DNA from: Collimonas antrihumi
GTDB taxonomy: Bacteria; Pseudomonadota; Gammaproteobacteria; Burkholderiales; Burkholderiaceae_D
Assembly: GCF_018304965.1 (NCBI RefSeq)
Contig: NZ_JAGQED010000006.1
Span: 1 to 64,000, forward strand
Direction of reading: 5' to 3'
DNA length: 64,000 nt
Shown one piece after another: positions 35,209-45,163 of the stretch. Position numbers and translations under genes: made by a program. The stretch's first letter is position 1, and the number at the start of each line of letters is the position of its first letter. Under the pieces are notes generated by a model that saw only the letters and a program-made list of their open reading frames with translations, was not told the DNA's origin and ran no database searches.

Positions 35209-35403
35209 ATGATCCGCTGGATGCTGGTGATTTTCGTCGCCGTCATCGTATTTTCCAGTGCGTTGCCCTGGCTGGAAAAACTCGGCCTCGGCCGCTTGCC
35301 CGGCGATGTGCGATTTACCCTGTTCGGCAAGAAATTCTCCTTGCCGTTCGCGTCCACAATCCTGCTGTCGACAGTACTGTTCCTGCTGGTCCGGTTGTTG
35401 TAG
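35209..35403 (+). CDS. DUF2905 family small membrane protein
   Basis: A 64-aa protein with two hydrophobic segments (about 3-20 and 46-64) flanking PWLEKLGLGRLPGDVRF, the DUF2905 signature. Unknown function. The start is preceded by three imperfect 14-bp repeats (35174-35216) containing several ATGs. Its TAG stop (35401-35403) lies inside the dispersed repeat element beginning at 35400, so the element fixes the present C-terminus. Confidence 0.85.
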   Translation: MIRWMLVIFVAVIVFSSALPWLEKLGLGRLPGDVRFTLFGKKFSLPFASTILLSTVLFLLVRLL

Positions 35404-35493
35404 GGCGGGCACATATGCCCACGCGGACCTCAAAATAACCTGAAACGCACGGGCAACTTGAAACACGCGGGCAAAAAAGCTTACCCATCCTAC
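35400..35493. repeat. Dispersed inverted-repeat element, copy 2
   Basis: Starts GTAGGGCGGGC and ends GCTTACCCATCCTAC, with inner GCCCACGCGG / CACGCGGGC arms. It is more diverged than copies 1 and 5. It lies between the convergent DUF2905 and ArsC-like genes and overlaps the DUF2905 stop codon. Confidence 0.75.
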
Positions 35494-35501
35494 CTGATGT
35501 T

Positions 35502-35858
35502 TTATGTGTCGAGCAGCTCGTTGAACACGCCGGGCGGCCGCGCGATCACCGCCCGATCCTGGTAAGTCACGACAGGCCGCTGCAACAGTTTCGGATGCGC
35601 GGCGAGCGCTTGCAGCAATGCTGCATCGTCGGCCTGGACCAGGTTGAGCTCTGCGTATTCAGCCTCATTGTCGCGCACCATGGCGCTGACCGGTCCGCCT
35701 AGCTGGCTATGCAGGGTTTTCAGTTGCGCCAAAGTCAGCGGCGTTTTTTGATAATCGATGACTTCCAGTTTGATCTTATGCTCGTTGCAGTATTGCTCGG
35801 CAAGAGCCAGTGTTTCGCGTGACTTCGAGCAGCGCGGATTATGGTAGATCGTGATCAT
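35502..35858 (-). CDS. arsC: ArsC-family (glutaredoxin-dependent) arsenate reductase-like protein
   Basis: A 118-aa thioredoxin-fold protein. IYHNPRCSKSRETLALAE carries catalytic Cys10 with the Arg of the arsenate site; VIDYQKTPLTLAQLKTL and the C-terminal QRPVVTYQDRAVIARPP match glutaredoxin-type ArsC. It would reduce arsenate with glutathione and glutaredoxin, although close relatives (YfgD type) have uncertain substrates. The start overlaps the stop of the antiporter gene by 4 bp. No other ars genes are near. Confidence 0.88.
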   Translation of the reverse strand: MITIYHNPRCSKSRETLALAEQYCNEHKIKLEVIDYQKTPLTLAQLKTLHSQLGGPVSAMVRDNEAEYAELNLVQADDAALLQALAAHPKLLQRPVVTYQDRAVIARPPGVFNELLDT

Positions 35859-37705
35859 GTCGGTTCCTGTGATGTTGGTGTTTGATCCATCGGTATTATT
35901 TCATCGTCCCAGCCGCTGACGGGCATGTCTTCACGCAAGATGCGGTCGTGCGCAAACATTTCCTCCAGTTCCTCGCGCGCTTTCTTGGCGATCGAGACGA
36001 GTTCTTTCTGGTTCTTCTGGTGCGGGTACATATCGTGCAGGGTTTGCAGGTTATGGGCGCGGAATTTCATTGCGGCCTGGCGTGCCCGGTAGGCGCCGAA
36101 GCCCATCTTGCGTAACGCCTGCTGTCCGAGCTGCAAGGCCGACTCGAAGGTTTCGCGCTCAATCACGGTGACGCCCAGATCCATCAAGTCAAAGTAATGT
36201 GAAACGTTGCGCGCCCGCGCGACGATCGGCAGATCGGGGACCACGCGCCGCACCGCCGCCACCAGCTTCAGGCTGCCTTCGATGTCATCCAGCGCCACTA
36301 CCAGCAGGCGCGCCTTGGTGATGCCGGCGGCACGCATCAGGTCCATACGGGTGGCGTCGCCATAGAATACCTTGAAGCCGAATTTACGCAGCATATCGAT
36401 CTGGTCGGGATCGTGATCGAGCACGGTCAGGCCGATCTTGTTAGCGTGCAGCAGGCGGCCGATGATCTGCCCGAAGCGGCCGAAGCCGGCGATGATGACC
36501 GGATTTTCATTGTCATCGATTTCATCGTCGGGACGTTTCTGCGCGGCCAGGAAGTACGGCGCGATGACTTTGTCGTAAATCACCAGCAGCAACGGTGTAG
36601 TGACCATCGACAAGGCCACCACTACCACCAGGATCGACGAGGTTTCCTGCGAAAACACGCGGGCGGTGGCGGCAGCGCCGAATACCACGAACGCGAATTC
36701 GCCGCCTTGCGACAGCAATGCCGCAAACAGGAATTGCTGGGCACGGGCGATCTGAAACACTTTGCTGAGCAGATACAGCACCGCCAGTTTGATCGCCAGG
36801 AAGCCGGCCACCAGGCCCAGGATCAGCCACGGCTGGCTTAGCAGCAAACCAAAATCGACCGACATGCCGACCGCAATGAAGAACAGTCCCAGCAGCAAGC
36901 CTTTGAACGGTTCCAGATCGGTTTCCAGCGCATGCCGATATTCCGAATCGGCCAGCAGAACGCCTGCCAGGAAGCTGCCCAATGCCATCGACATGCCTAC
37001 CGATTCCATCAGCAGCCCGATGGCGATCACCAGCAATAGCGCGAATGCAGTGAAAATTTCGCGCAGTCCGGTGCGGGCAATAATGCGCATCAGGGGCCGG
37101 ATCAGATAACGGCCGCCGATGATCAGCGTGGCGATAACCGCCACCACCTTCAGGCCGCCGATCCAGCCTTCACCGCTGCCGTGGGCGGCCGCAACGCCGA
37201 GCACCGGCACGATGGCGATCATCGGGATCGCCGCGATGTCCTGGAACAGCAAGATGGCAAAGCCGGCATTGCCGGCGGGAGTGGCGTTCAGCTTGCGCTC
37301 GTTGATGGTAGCCAGCGCGATGGCGGTGGACGAGAGCGACATGCCGAGCGCGGCGATCAGCGCGGTTTTCCAGTCGACCCCCGCAACCACGGCGGCGCCG
37401 AACAGCGCCAGCGAAACCGTCGCCACCTGGGCCGTGCCCCAGCCGAAAATCGAGCGCCGCAACGACCACAGGCGCTTGGGATCAAGCTCCAGGCCGATCA
37501 TGAATAGCAGCAGCACCACGCCGAATTCGGAGAAATGCAGGATGTCTTCGACATTGTCGATCAGGCGCAAGCCCCAGGGGCCAATGGCCATGCCGGCCAG
37601 TAAATAGCCCAGCACCGCACCCAAGCCAAGGCGTTTGGCAATCGGCACTGCTGCGACCGCCGCCGCCAGGTAAATCAATGCGTTGAACAGGAGGTTTTTT
37701 TCCAT
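35855..37705 (-). CDS. CPA2-family cation:proton antiporter (KefB/KefC-like)
   Basis: A 616-aa inner-membrane protein. About 12-13 transmembrane segments (1-385) include LLFMIGLELDPKRLWSLRRS, LSLSSTAIALATINER and SQGGEFAFVVFGAA. A cytoplasmic TrkA-N/RCK domain (about 400-525, VIIAGFGRFGQIIGRLLHAN) and a C-terminal helical tail follow. The layout matches glutathione-gated K+ efflux proteins KefB/C. It lies downstream of a KefF/KefG-like oxidoreductase and overlaps the ArsC-like gene, so protection against electrophiles or oxidants is a likely role. Confidence 0.92.
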   Translation of the reverse strand: MEKNLLFNALIYLAAAVAAVPIAKRLGLGAVLGYLLAGMAIGPWGLRLIDNVEDILHFSEFGVVLLLFMIGLELDPKRLWSLRRSIFGWGTAQVATVSLALFGAAVVAGVDWKTALIAALGMSLSSTAIALATINERKLNATPAGNAGFAILLFQDIAAIPMIAIVPVLGVAAAHGSGEGWIGGLKVVAVIATLIIGGRYLIRPLMRIIARTGLREIFTAFALLLVIAIGLLMESVGMSMALGSFLAGVLLADSEYRHALETDLEPFKGLLLGLFFIAVGMSVDFGLLLSQPWLILGLVAGFLAIKLAVLYLLSKVFQIARAQQFLFAALLSQGGEFAFVVFGAAATARVFSQETSSILVVVVALSMVTTPLLLVIYDKVIAPYFLAAQKRPDDEIDDNENPVIIAGFGRFGQIIGRLLHANKIGLTVLDHDPDQIDMLRKFGFKVFYGDATRMDLMRAAGITKARLLVVALDDIEGSLKLVAAVRRVVPDLPIVARARNVSHYFDLMDLGVTVIERETFESALQLGQQALRKMGFGAYRARQAAMKFRAHNLQTLHDMYPHQKNQKELVSIAKKAREELEEMFAHDRILREDMPVSGWDDEIIPMDQTPTSQEPT

Positions 37706-37724
37706 AAGGTGGCTTTTAAAATTC

Positions 37725-37818
37725 CGTCATCCCCGCGCACGCGGGCACCAAGGTGGGGAATCCAAGTTGCAGCATGACATTGCAACTAAGATGGATTCCC
37801 GCGTGCGCGGGAACGACG
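37725..37818. repeat. Palindromic CGTCATCCCCGCG...CGCGGGAACGACG element
   Basis: Outer arms CGTCATCCCCGCGCACGCGG and GTGCGCGGGAACGACG are inverted; an inner hairpin AGTTGCA-GCATGACA-TTGCAACT lies at the centre. It is related to the inner part of the MITE at 1340-1425, and similar ATTCCC...GGGAAT repeats occur in many beta- and gammaproteobacteria. It lies between the antiporter and its partner oxidoreductase gene, within what would be their operon. Confidence 0.75.
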
Positions 37819-37847
37819 CAAGGAAGGTTATTCGATTTCCCCATAAA

Positions 37848-38435
37848 TCAAGCGCCTGTTAGCGATGTCAATGGCTCTACTGCCACTAGTTCCGGCCAGT
37901 TCGGGTAATTCGCCAGGCGCTTCCGGTAGATCTCGATGTGCGCTGCCAGGGTTTTCTGGTTGACTTGATGTGCGCCAAACAGCAGGTGCGGCGGTAACCA
38001 GCGCATGCCGCATAACTGCGCAGTTTGCTGGAACGGTGGCAGGAACGCCGAGAAGGGAAACAGATTATGACCTTCCGTCTGATACGAGCGATCCGAGCCG
38101 CCGGTGGTGGCGACCAGCCAGAAATCCTTGCCGTGCAAGGCGTCGCCGCCCGCGCCATAGGCCCAGCCAGGCGTAAATACGCAGTCGAGCCACTGTTTCA
38201 GCAGCGCCGGCATGCTGTACCACTGGACCGGGTGCTGGAACACGATCAGGTCGGCTTGTGCCACCAGCGCCTGCTCACGCCGTACGGGGATATGGAAATC
38301 CGGATACAGCTCGTACAGATCGTGTACGTGTACATTGGGCACTTTGGCGGCGGCTTCGGCCATTCGCCGGTTGGCGCGCGAGTGATGCGGCGTCGGGTGC
38401 GCGTACAAGATCAGGATTTGCGGTGGTTTAGTCAT
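37848..38435 (-). CDS. NAD(P)H-dependent oxidoreductase (KefF/KefG/MdaB-like)
   Basis: A 195-aa flavodoxin-fold quinone-reductase-like protein. The N-terminus ILILYAHPTPHHSRANRRMA is the FMN phosphate loop; QHPVQWYSMPALLKQWLDCV and GWAYGAGGDALHGK are signatures of Kef ancillary proteins and MdaB. It lies upstream of the KefB/C-like antiporter in the same direction, 142 bp apart with a repeat element between. It probably activates the antiporter. Normal length. Confidence 0.9.
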   Translation of the reverse strand: MTKPPQILILYAHPTPHHSRANRRMAEAAAKVPNVHVHDLYELYPDFHIPVRREQALVAQADLIVFQHPVQWYSMPALLKQWLDCVFTPGWAYGAGGDALHGKDFWLVATTGGSDRSYQTEGHNLFPFSAFLPPFQQTAQLCGMRWLPPHLLFGAHQVNQKTLAAHIEIYRKRLANYPNWPELVAVEPLTSLTGA

Positions 38436-38643
38436 GACGAGCGATGATGGTTGCGGGCTAAATGGTAAGAATGCGTAACACTGGATGAACTGATACTGAA
38501 AACATTGCTCACACAGGAATCAAGTCTATACTTTGGCGAACTGATTTGGACCAGGTCCGGCGCCAGGGCATTATTTTTGCTTGCAGCGGACATGCTAGCA
38601 GCACTTCCTCAAATTTATTTATTTCTGACAATTTCTGACAACT

Positions 38644-39723
38644 ATGTCTGACGCCAAAGATCCCCAATCAAACGACCCTGCCCAGCAAGCCTCGACGTCG
38701 GCGCCTGATGCCGCCGTCGACGCGAAGCCTGTTACCCCTCCTGAGCCAGCTGCAGCCGAGCCGATGAAGGCCGAACAACCGATTCACGCCCATGCCGCGC
38801 CCCAGCCTGCCGCAGCCAGCCCCTTCCGGGCATCCGGCCCGGGCGGCGACGACAGTCCGCCGTGGCCACAGACCTGGAAGTTGATCGCGGCGCGTTTCCG
38901 TGCGTTGTCGGACAAGGCTGGCCGGCGCATGATGCAACGGACCTTGAAGATCGGCATTTCGGCGCGGATCTTCCATCCGGAAGAGGGCGCCAAAGGATTG
39001 CGTGGCCGGACGCTGCAATATCTGGAGGAATCCATCGCGCAGTGGGTCATGTCGCGCAATGTGCTGGTATTCATGATTCCTACCGTCAACACCAATGGCC
39101 TGGTCCATCCCAGCTCGATCCGGCTGCGCGACTACGCCAAGCACCTGGACGGCCTGGTGTTGCAAGGCGGCGCCGACGTCTCGCCGCAAAGTTATGCGCA
39201 AGCTGCCACCCGGCCCGAATGGGGCGGCGACCGGGTGCGCGACATGTACGAGCTGGAGCTGCTGCATGAATTCATCGAAGCAGGCAAACCGGTGCTGGGG
39301 ATTTGCCGCGGTTGCCAGTTGATCAATGTTGCCTTCGGCGGCACCTTGTACCAAGACATCGCGACCGATGTCCCTACCTCGATCAAGCATGTGAACGACG
39401 AATACGACCGGCTGCACCATGCGATCCAGTTCCCGCCGGGTTCCTCGTTGGCAACTTTGTTCAATAGCCATGGCAGCGAGCAAAACGAGTGGGTGGTCAA
39501 TTCCATCCATCATCAGGCGGTGCGCGACCTGGGGCGCGACCTGACGGTAGAGGCGATCTCCGGCAGCGACAATATCGTTGAGGCAATACGTTACCGCAAG
39601 GCAGCTTTTGTCATGGGTTTGCAGTGGCATCCCGAATTCCATCGCGCCGGCGGCCCGCAGTTGCTGGATTGCACGCCGATACTCGATGGGTTTTTAAGAG
39701 CTGCACGCGAGACGCGTTTCTGA
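38644..39723 (+). CDS. Gamma-glutamyl-GABA hydrolase family protein (PuuD-like)
   Basis: A 359-aa class I glutamine amidotransferase-like protein. The first about 100 residues are Pro/Ala-rich and probably disordered. The catalytic domain (about 100-358) has Cys221 in GICRGCQLINVAFGG and His329/Glu331 in QWHPEF, plus LDGLVLQGGADVSPQSY. Family members hydrolyse gamma-glutamyl-GABA in putrescine degradation. The long N-terminal extension is unusual, and no putrescine genes are adjacent. It is a single gene, followed by the tRNA cluster. Confidence 0.9.
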   Translation: MSDAKDPQSNDPAQQASTSAPDAAVDAKPVTPPEPAAAEPMKAEQPIHAHAAPQPAAASPFRASGPGGDDSPPWPQTWKLIAARFRALSDKAGRRMMQRTLKIGISARIFHPEEGAKGLRGRTLQYLEESIAQWVMSRNVLVFMIPTVNTNGLVHPSSIRLRDYAKHLDGLVLQGGADVSPQSYAQAATRPEWGGDRVRDMYELELLHEFIEAGKPVLGICRGCQLINVAFGGTLYQDIATDVPTSIKHVNDEYDRLHHAIQFPPGSSLATLFNSHGSEQNEWVVNSIHHQAVRDLGRDLTVEAISGSDNIVEAIRYRKAAFVMGLQWHPEFHRAGGPQLLDCTPILDGFLRAARETRF

Positions 39724-39851
39724 TATTATCTTGCGCCTTGGCCGGTGAAGCATTTTTCCCCGATTTTTCCGATTCCGGCCAGGCCCGGTGACGATCCGAC
39801 GGTGAAATTGAAAAAAACTAAGAAATTTTTAGAAGAAATCAATTTTCATGG

Positions 39852-39880
39852 TTGACACTCAAAGGGTGCTTTACTATAAT
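39852..39880 (+). promoter_or_regulatory. Sigma-70 promoter of the tRNA-Tyr/Gly/Thr-tuf unit
   Basis: TTGACA (39852-39857) and TATAAT (39875-39880) are both perfect consensus, with a 17-bp spacer, placed 15 bp before the tRNA-Tyr gene. The expected start is about 39887. The downstream tuf gene may be co-transcribed, as in other proteobacteria. Confidence 0.9.
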
Positions 39881-39894
39881 CTGGGGTTCCCTGC

Positions 39895-39980
39895 GGAGAG
39901 GTGGCCGAGTGGTTAATGGCAGCAGACTGTAAATCTGCCCTCTTACGAGTACGCTGGTTCGAATCCAGCCCTCTCCACCA
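39895..39980 (+). tRNA. tRNA-Tyr (GTA)
   Basis: An 86-nt class II tRNA with acceptor GGAGAGG paired to CCTCTCC, a long variable arm, anticodon GTA in ACTGTAAAT, T-loop GGTTCGAATCC and encoded CCA. Confidence 0.97.
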
Positions 39981-40061
39981 TTTTGGGAAGAAGTAAAAAG
40001 CAGTTGCAGTAAAAAATTGTTGCAGCGGTAGAAGTGAAGTGAGCTGAATTGAAGTGATCTC

Positions 40062-40135
40062 GCGGGTGTAGCTCAATGGTAGAGCTGAAGCCTTCCAAGC
40101 TTATGACGAGGGTTCGATTCCCTTCACCCGCTCCA
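40062..40135 (+). tRNA. tRNA-Gly (TCC)
   Basis: A 74-nt tRNA with acceptor GCGGGTG/CACCCGC, D-arm GCTCAATGGTAGAGC, anticodon TCC in CTTCCAA, T-loop GGTTCGATTCC and encoded CCA. Confidence 0.97.
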
Positions 40136-40225
40136 GTAGATTTTGCAAGAACTAGCAAGAATCAGTAAGAATATAAAGTTGGGCGTGTTGTTGGTGTAGT
40201 TGCCAATAAGTGCGCATACAGCATA

Positions 40226-40300
<75 letters not shown>

Positions 40301-40470
40301 GATTTAGTTGTTTTCGGTGCTCGCATTGGGCGCTGTAGAAGCTGAAGCTTCAAAAGTTCAGTATCACAATAGATTCGAATTTAATGCGTGAGCTTCTGAT
40401 TCGGGTTTTCAAACTGTAAGACGGTCGGGCGCGTGCCTGAACATTCTCATCAAATCTTTAGGAGTCTAAG

Positions 40471-41667
40471 ATGGCAAAAGGCAAGTTTGAGCGGACCAAG
40501 CCGCACGTGAATGTGGGCACGATTGGCCACGTTGACCACGGCAAGACCACGCTGACAGCAGCGATCGCGACAGTATTGTCGAAGAAATTTGGCGGCGAAG
40601 CCAAAGCGTACGATCAAATTGACGCAGCGCCAGAAGAAAAAGCGCGCGGCATCACGATCAACACTGCGCACGTTGAATACGAAACTGCAAGCCGCCACTA
40701 CGCCCACGTTGACTGCCCAGGCCATGCTGACTATGTGAAAAACATGATCACCGGCGCGGCACAGATGGACGGTGCGATCCTGGTTTGCTCCGCAGCTGAC
40801 GGCCCGATGCCACAAACGCGTGAACACATCCTGTTGTCGCGTCAGGTTGGCGTGCCATACATCATCGTGTTCCTGAACAAAGCCGACATGGTCGACGACG
40901 AAGAGTTGCTCGAGCTGGTTGAAATGGAAGTGCGCGAGCTGTTGACCAAGTATGATTTCCCGGGCGACGACCTGCCAATCATCAAGGGTTCGGCGAAGCT
41001 GGCTCTGGAAGGCGACACTGGCCCATTGGGCGAGCAAGCCATCATGGCACTGGCTGAAGCGCTGGATACTTACATCCCGACACCGGAACGTGCTGTTGAC
41101 GGCGCCTTCCTGCTGCCAGTGGAAGACGTATTCTCGATCTCCGGCCGCGGTACTGTGGTGACCGGTCGTATCGAGCGCGGTATCGTCAAGGTTGGCGAAG
41201 CCCTGCAAATCATCGGTATCCGTGATACTCAAGATACAACCTGTACTGGCGTTGAAATGTTCCGCAAGCTGCTGGACCAAGGTCAGGCAGGCGACAACGT
41301 AGGTGTGTTGTTGCGCGGTACCAAGCGTGAAGACGTAGAGCGGGGCCAGGTATTGGCTAAGCCGAACTCGATCAAGCCACACAAGCATTTCACTGGCGAG
41401 ATCTATGTTCTGTCGAAAGACGAAGGCGGCCGTCATACACCTTTCTTCAACAACTATCGTCCACAGTTCTACTTCCGTACAACGGACGTGACTGGTTCGA
41501 TCGAGTTGCCGAAAGACAAAGAAATGGTGATGCCAGGCGATAACGTGTCGATCACCGTGATGTTGATCAACCCGATCGCGATGGAAGAAGGTCTGCGTTT
41601 CGCGATCCGCGAAGGTGGCCGTACTGTTGGTGCGGGTGTTGTTGCCAAGATCCTGCCTGACGCGTAA
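40471..41667 (+). CDS. tuf: Elongation factor Tu (copy 1)
   Basis: A 398-aa GTPase that brings aminoacyl-tRNA to the ribosome. G1 is GHVDHGKT, G2 region [15 protein letters not shown]3 DCPGHADY, G4 NKAD; domains II and III follow. The translation is the same as that of the second copy at 61368. The genes differ mainly in about ten silent changes in the first 65 nt, then are almost identical. GGAG precedes the ATG. It sits after the tRNA-Tyr/Gly/Thr cluster and before tRNA-Trp-secE-nusG. Confidence 0.99.
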   Translation: MAKGKFERTKPHVNVGTIGHVDHGKTTLTAAIATVLSKKFGGEAKAYDQIDAAPEEKARGITINTAHVEYETASRHYAHVDCPGHADYVKNMITGAAQMDGAILVCSAADGPMPQTREHILLSRQVGVPYIIVFLNKADMVDDEELLELVEMEVRELLTKYDFPGDDLPIIKGSAKLALEGDTGPLGEQAIMALAEALDTYIPTPERAVDGAFLLPVEDVFSISGRGTVVTGRIERGIVKVGEALQIIGIRDTQDTTCTGVEMFRKLLDQGQAGDNVGVLLRGTKREDVERGQVLAKPNSIKPHKHFTGEIYVLSKDEGGRHTPFFNNYRPQFYFRTTDVTGSIELPKDKEMVMPGDNVSITVMLINPIAMEEGLRFAIREGGRTVGAGVVAKILPDA

Positions 41668-41684
41668 TAGCAAAAAGTTGTAAT

Positions 41685-41717
41685 CGCCGCGACCCGGGAA
41701 ATTCCCGCCTCGCGGCG
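41685..41717 (+). terminator. Hairpin after tuf copy 1
   Basis: CGCCGCGA (41685-41692) pairs with TCGCGGCG (41710-41717), with inner CGGGAA/TTCCCG pairing. There is no T tract, so it may be an RNA-processing or attenuation site before tRNA-Trp rather than a full terminator. Confidence 0.4.
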
Positions 41718-41793
41718 TTGATGTCTGAATGGTATGCAAACGTTAAGTATCAAGTTGGCTGGCCAAGCCGTTCAGATAAAGTGTTTTAAGCGT

Positions 41794-41869
41794 AGGGGTG
41801 TAGCTCAATTGGCAGAGCGCCGGTCTCCAAAACCGGAGGTTGGGGGTTCGATGCCCTCCGCCCCTGCCA
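41794..41869 (+). tRNA. tRNA-Trp (CCA)
   Basis: A 76-nt tRNA with acceptor AGGGGTG/CGCCCCT, D-arm GCTCAATTGGCAGAGC, anticodon CCA in TCTCCAAAA, T-loop GGTTCGATGCC and encoded CCA. It is directly upstream of secE, the usual order in betaproteobacteria. Confidence 0.97.
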
Positions 41870-41914
41870 CCGATTCAGGTGTAGGGTACTGAAGTTACTG
41901 AAAGTAAGCCGCGT

Positions 41915-42298
41915 ATGTCTAACCACCCTGTGCAAACTGTCGGCGAAGCCGGTAGCAAGCTCAAAGTAATACTGGCAGTTTTGGCTGTCGTTGCCGGCGT
42001 TGTCGGCTTTTATTTTTTGTCGGGCCAGTCTGGTCTGGTGCGCGCTGGTGCACTGGTTGCCGGTTTGGTGGTGGCAGTCGCGCTGGCATGGACTTCGACC
42101 CAAGGTCGTGAGTTCCTTGGTTTTGCCAAAGAAGCCGTGCGTGAGACCAAAAAAGTTGTTTGGCCGACCCGCAAGGAAGCGATGCAGATCACTGCCATCG
42201 TTTTCGCATTTGTGCTGGTAATGGCAATTTTCTTGTGGGGCATCGACAAGCTCCTCGAGGTCTTGTTGTACGACGTGATTTTGGGTTGGAAACAATAA
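41915..42298 (+). CDS. secE: Preprotein translocase subunit SecE
   Basis: A 127-aa SecYEG subunit with three hydrophobic segments (about 18-38, 42-60 and 95-118), the longer, three-helix form. The conserved [20 protein letters not shown] lies before the last helix. Its TAA overlaps the nusG ATG by one base (TAATG), so the two are coupled. Confidence 0.97.
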   Translation: MSNHPVQTVGEAGSKLKVILAVLAVVAGVVGFYFLSGQSGLVRAGALVAGLVVAVALAWTSTQGREFLGFAKEAVRETKKVVWPTRKEAMQITAIVFAFVLVMAIFLWGIDKLLEVLLYDVILGWKQ

Positions 42299-42897
42299 TG
42301 AGCGATAGCACACAAAACGATGCGCAAGCAACTCCGCCTGCTGTGACGCCTTCGGCGCCAGCGGGCAAAAAGCGCTGGTATGTGGTGCATGCTTATTCCG
42401 GTATGGAAAAGAGCGTGCAACGCGCGCTGACCGAGCGGATCGACCGCGCTGGAATGCAAGAACAGTTTGGCCAGATCCTGGTGCCGACTGAAGAAGTGAT
42501 TGAAGTCAAGAATGGCCAGAAAGCCGTTACCGAACGTCGTTTCTTCCCAGGCTATGTTCTGGTTGAGATGGAAATGACCGACGAAACCTGGCATCTGGTC
42601 AAGAACACCAACAAGGTAACCGGTTTCATCGGCGGCAAGTCGAACAAGCCTACCCCGATTCCGCAGCATGAAGTCGACAAGATCATGCAGCAGATGCAAG
42701 ACGGCATCGAGAAGCCGCGGCCTAAGGTCTTGTATGAAGTTGGCGAGCTGGTACGTATCAAGGAAGGTGCTTTCACCGACTTCAACGGCAACGTGGAAGA
42801 AGTGAATTACGAAAAATCGCGCGTTCGCGTGACCGTCACCATCTTCGGCCGTGCTACACCGGTTGAGCTGGAGTTCGACAAGGTTGAAAAGGTCTGA
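42298..42897 (+). CDS. nusG: Transcription termination/antitermination factor NusG
   Basis: A 199-aa factor linking RNA polymerase with Rho or the ribosome. The NGN domain has [20 protein letters not shown] and [20 protein letters not shown]. The KOW domain is [20 protein letters not shown] and the following strands. Its N-terminus carries a short Ala/Pro-rich extension (residues 1-23). The ATG at 42298 overlaps the secE stop; the earlier open frame is the secE shadow. Confidence 0.98.
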   Translation: MSDSTQNDAQATPPAVTPSAPAGKKRWYVVHAYSGMEKSVQRALTERIDRAGMQEQFGQILVPTEEVIEVKNGQKAVTERRFFPGYVLVEMEMTDETWHLVKNTNKVTGFIGGKSNKPTPIPQHEVDKIMQQMQDGIEKPRPKVLYEVGELVRIKEGAFTDFNGNVEEVNYEKSRVRVTVTIFGRATPVELEFDKVEKV

Positions 42898-43092
42898 CCT
42901 GGTTTTGCCGGGCTAGATAGCAGATAGCACAGTAATAATTAATACCAGTAACAAGAAGAACAACAAATTAAACGCCGTTCGGAGCGTCATGAATTAAACC
43001 TCATGGAATTCGATGCAGTAAGAGGAGCCCCACTAGATCAGATCGTGGTTTGATCGACCGGGCGCTAATACTCACAACAATCAGGAGCCATC

Positions 43093-43524
43093 ATGGCAAA
43101 GAAAATCATTGGTTTTATCAAGCTGCAAGTTCCAGCTGGTAAAGCAAACCCATCCCCACCAATTGGTCCAGCACTGGGTCAGCGCGGTCTGAACATCATG
43201 GAATTCTGTAAGGCATTTAATGCCCAGACCCAAGGTGTTGAGCCAGGTCTGCCAATTCCAGTCGTGATCACAGCGTTCGCCGACAAATCCTTCACATTCG
43301 TGATGAAGACTCCTCCGGCAACGATCCTGATCAAGAAGGCTGCTGGTATCACCAAGGGTTCGGCTAAGCCGCATACCGACAAAGTCGGTTCGATCACCCG
43401 TAAGCAAGCAGAAGAAATCGCTACCTTGAAGAAGCCCGATTTGACTGGTGCTGATCTGGAAGCTGGCGTACGTACTATCGCCGGTTCTGCTCGTTCGATG
43501 GGCATCACGGTGGAGGGTCTGTAA
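43093..43524 (+). CDS. rplK: 50S ribosomal protein L11
   Basis: A 143-aa protein binding 23S rRNA in the GTPase-associated centre. It begins [20 protein letters not shown], with [19 protein letters not shown] and the C-terminal [18 protein letters not shown] precedes the ATG, and the stop overlaps rplA by one base (TAATG). The 195-bp leader after nusG holds no gene and probably contains the L1/L11 operon promoter, though no consensus stood out. Confidence 0.99.
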   Translation: MAKKIIGFIKLQVPAGKANPSPPIGPALGQRGLNIMEFCKAFNAQTQGVEPGLPIPVVITAFADKSFTFVMKTPPATILIKKAAGITKGSAKPHTDKVGSITRKQAEEIATLKKPDLTGADLEAGVRTIAGSARSMGITVEGL

Positions 43525-44219
43525 TGGCTAAGTTAACTAAACGCGCAAAAGCGATCAAATCCAAGATTGATAGCACCAAGGTATATCCATTTGACAGCGC
43601 TGTTGCGTTGATCAAGGAATGCGCTACTGCAAAATTCAATGAATCGATCGATGTGTCCGTCCAATTGGGCGTTGATGCAAAGAAATCGGACCAAGTGGTT
43701 CGCGGTTCCGTCGTGCTGCCAGCTGGCACCGGCAAGACCGTTCGCGTTGCAGTATTTGCTTCCGGCGAAAAAGCCGAACAAGCTAAAGCTGCCGGCGCCG
43801 ACATCGTTGGTATGGACGACCTGGCTGAGCAAATCAAAGCCGGCAACATGCCTTTCGACATCGTGATCGCATCGCCAGATACCATGCGTATCGTTGGTAC
43901 CCTGGGCCAGATCCTGGGACCACGCGGCCTGATGCCAAATCCGAAGGTTGGTACCGTGACTGCTGACGTTGCTACTGCCGTCAAGAATGCAAAAGCCGGT
44001 CAAGTGCAATACCGTACCGACAAAGCCGGTATCGTTCACGCAACTATCGGTCGTAAATCGTTTAGCGATGCAGAACTGAAGTCCAACTTGTTGGCACTGA
44101 TCGACGCATTGAGCAAAGCTAAGCCAGCTACCAGCAAGGGTGTATACCTGCGCAAGGTTTCCCTGTCTTCGACAATGGGTGCCGGCGTTCGTGTCGATCA
44201 GTCGACACTGGCTGCGTAA
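43524..44219 (+). CDS. rplA: 50S ribosomal protein L1
   Basis: A 231-aa protein of the L1 stalk and known translational repressor of the rplKA operon in other bacteria. Typical pieces are [40 protein letters not shown] and [15 protein letters not shown]. It is translationally coupled to rplK. Confidence 0.99.
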   Translation: MAKLTKRAKAIKSKIDSTKVYPFDSAVALIKECATAKFNESIDVSVQLGVDAKKSDQVVRGSVVLPAGTGKTVRVAVFASGEKAEQAKAAGADIVGMDDLAEQIKAGNMPFDIVIASPDTMRIVGTLGQILGPRGLMPNPKVGTVTADVATAVKNAKAGQVQYRTDKAGIVHATIGRKSFSDAELKSNLLALIDALSKAKPATSKGVYLRKVSLSSTMGAGVRVDQSTLAA

Positions 44220-44592
44220 TTAAGCTAGCTGTATTGAATCAAGTCCTGAAGGCGGTGCGTAAGTCGCATTGTCATCAGGCGAATCTTTGGGCTGGATCTG
44301 TATTGGCGGTATCGATGCAGGTCCAGGCAATCAAAGACCGTTGGGCGGCGTGTAGCAGGTAGTACACAAAGTTAAACATCAAACGGGCAATCGTTTGGCA
44401 CCCAACGCAGATGGTGTACCCGAACAAGTTTTGTAGTCTCATCGCTGTGTGTGAATTTACTTCGAGTATTTACCCCGAATATTCATGCGCAAGTTCTGAA
44501 CTCCTAACTTCGGACGCCGTGTTCGAACCGATGTGAGGTAAGTAGCCATTTGAGGTTATGTAATTTCCGAGCATCATTTTTGGAGGTTGATC
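44220..44592 (+). promoter_or_regulatory. rplJL leader (candidate L10-binding leader)
   Basis: A 373-nt non-coding gap between rplA and rplJ. It contains imperfect stem-loops around GGCGTGTAGCAGGTAGTACA and CAACGCAGATGGTGTACCC. The rplJ leader of many bacteria binds the L10-L12 complex for autoregulation; position and length fit, but the conserved kink-turn was not verified by folding. No gene is seen in it. Confidence 0.5.
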
Positions 44593-45090
44593 TTGAGTCT
44601 CAATCTGAATGACAAAAAGGCCGTAGTCGCCGAAGTCTCTGCAAAAGTAGCTGCTGCTCAGACTATCGTCGTGGCCGAATATCGTGGCATCCAGGTTGGT
44701 CACTTGACCCAACTGCGCGCTAATGCGCGTACCCAGGGTGTGTACTTGCGTGTATTGAAAAATACACTGGCACGTCGCGCCGTTGAAGGTACCGCGTTTG
44801 CCGACCTCGCCAAAGACATGACCGGCCCGTTGATCTATTCGATCTCCGCGGACGCCGTTGCTGCTGCAAAAGTCATCAACGACTTTGCAAAAACCAACGA
44901 CAAACTGGTCGTCAAGGCAGGTAACTTCGCTGGTAAGTCGCTGGATAAGGCGGCTGTACAAGCGTTGGCAAACATTCCAAGCCGCGAAGTTCTGCTGGCC
45001 CAAGTTGTGGGCATGATGCAAGCTCCGTTGTCTGGATTTGTGCGTGGTTTGGCTGCTCTGGCAGCAAAGAAAGAAGCCGAAGCTGCTTAA
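44593..45090 (+). CDS. rplJ: 50S ribosomal protein L10
   Basis: A 165-aa stalk base protein that carries L7/L12. [20 protein letters not shown] and [20 protein letters not shown] are typical, with GPLIYSI and a C-terminal helix ending AAKKEAEAA. The start is a TTG at 44593 with TGGAGG 6 bp upstream; it yields the usual first residues (M)SLNLN. Another TTG at 44587 overlaps the ribosome-binding site and is less likely. Confidence 0.97.
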   Translation: MSLNLNDKKAVVAEVSAKVAAAQTIVVAEYRGIQVGHLTQLRANARTQGVYLRVLKNTLARRAVEGTAFADLAKDMTGPLIYSISADAVAAAKVINDFAKTNDKLVVKAGNFAGKSLDKAAVQALANIPSREVLLAQVVGMMQAPLSGFVRGLAALAAKKEAEAA

Positions 45091-45163
45091 TTGCAGTTTT
45101 CTGGCGCTTTCTTGGCGTTAAAACCAATCTGATGTTATTACTGTAAAAAATTAGGAGTTTCAC

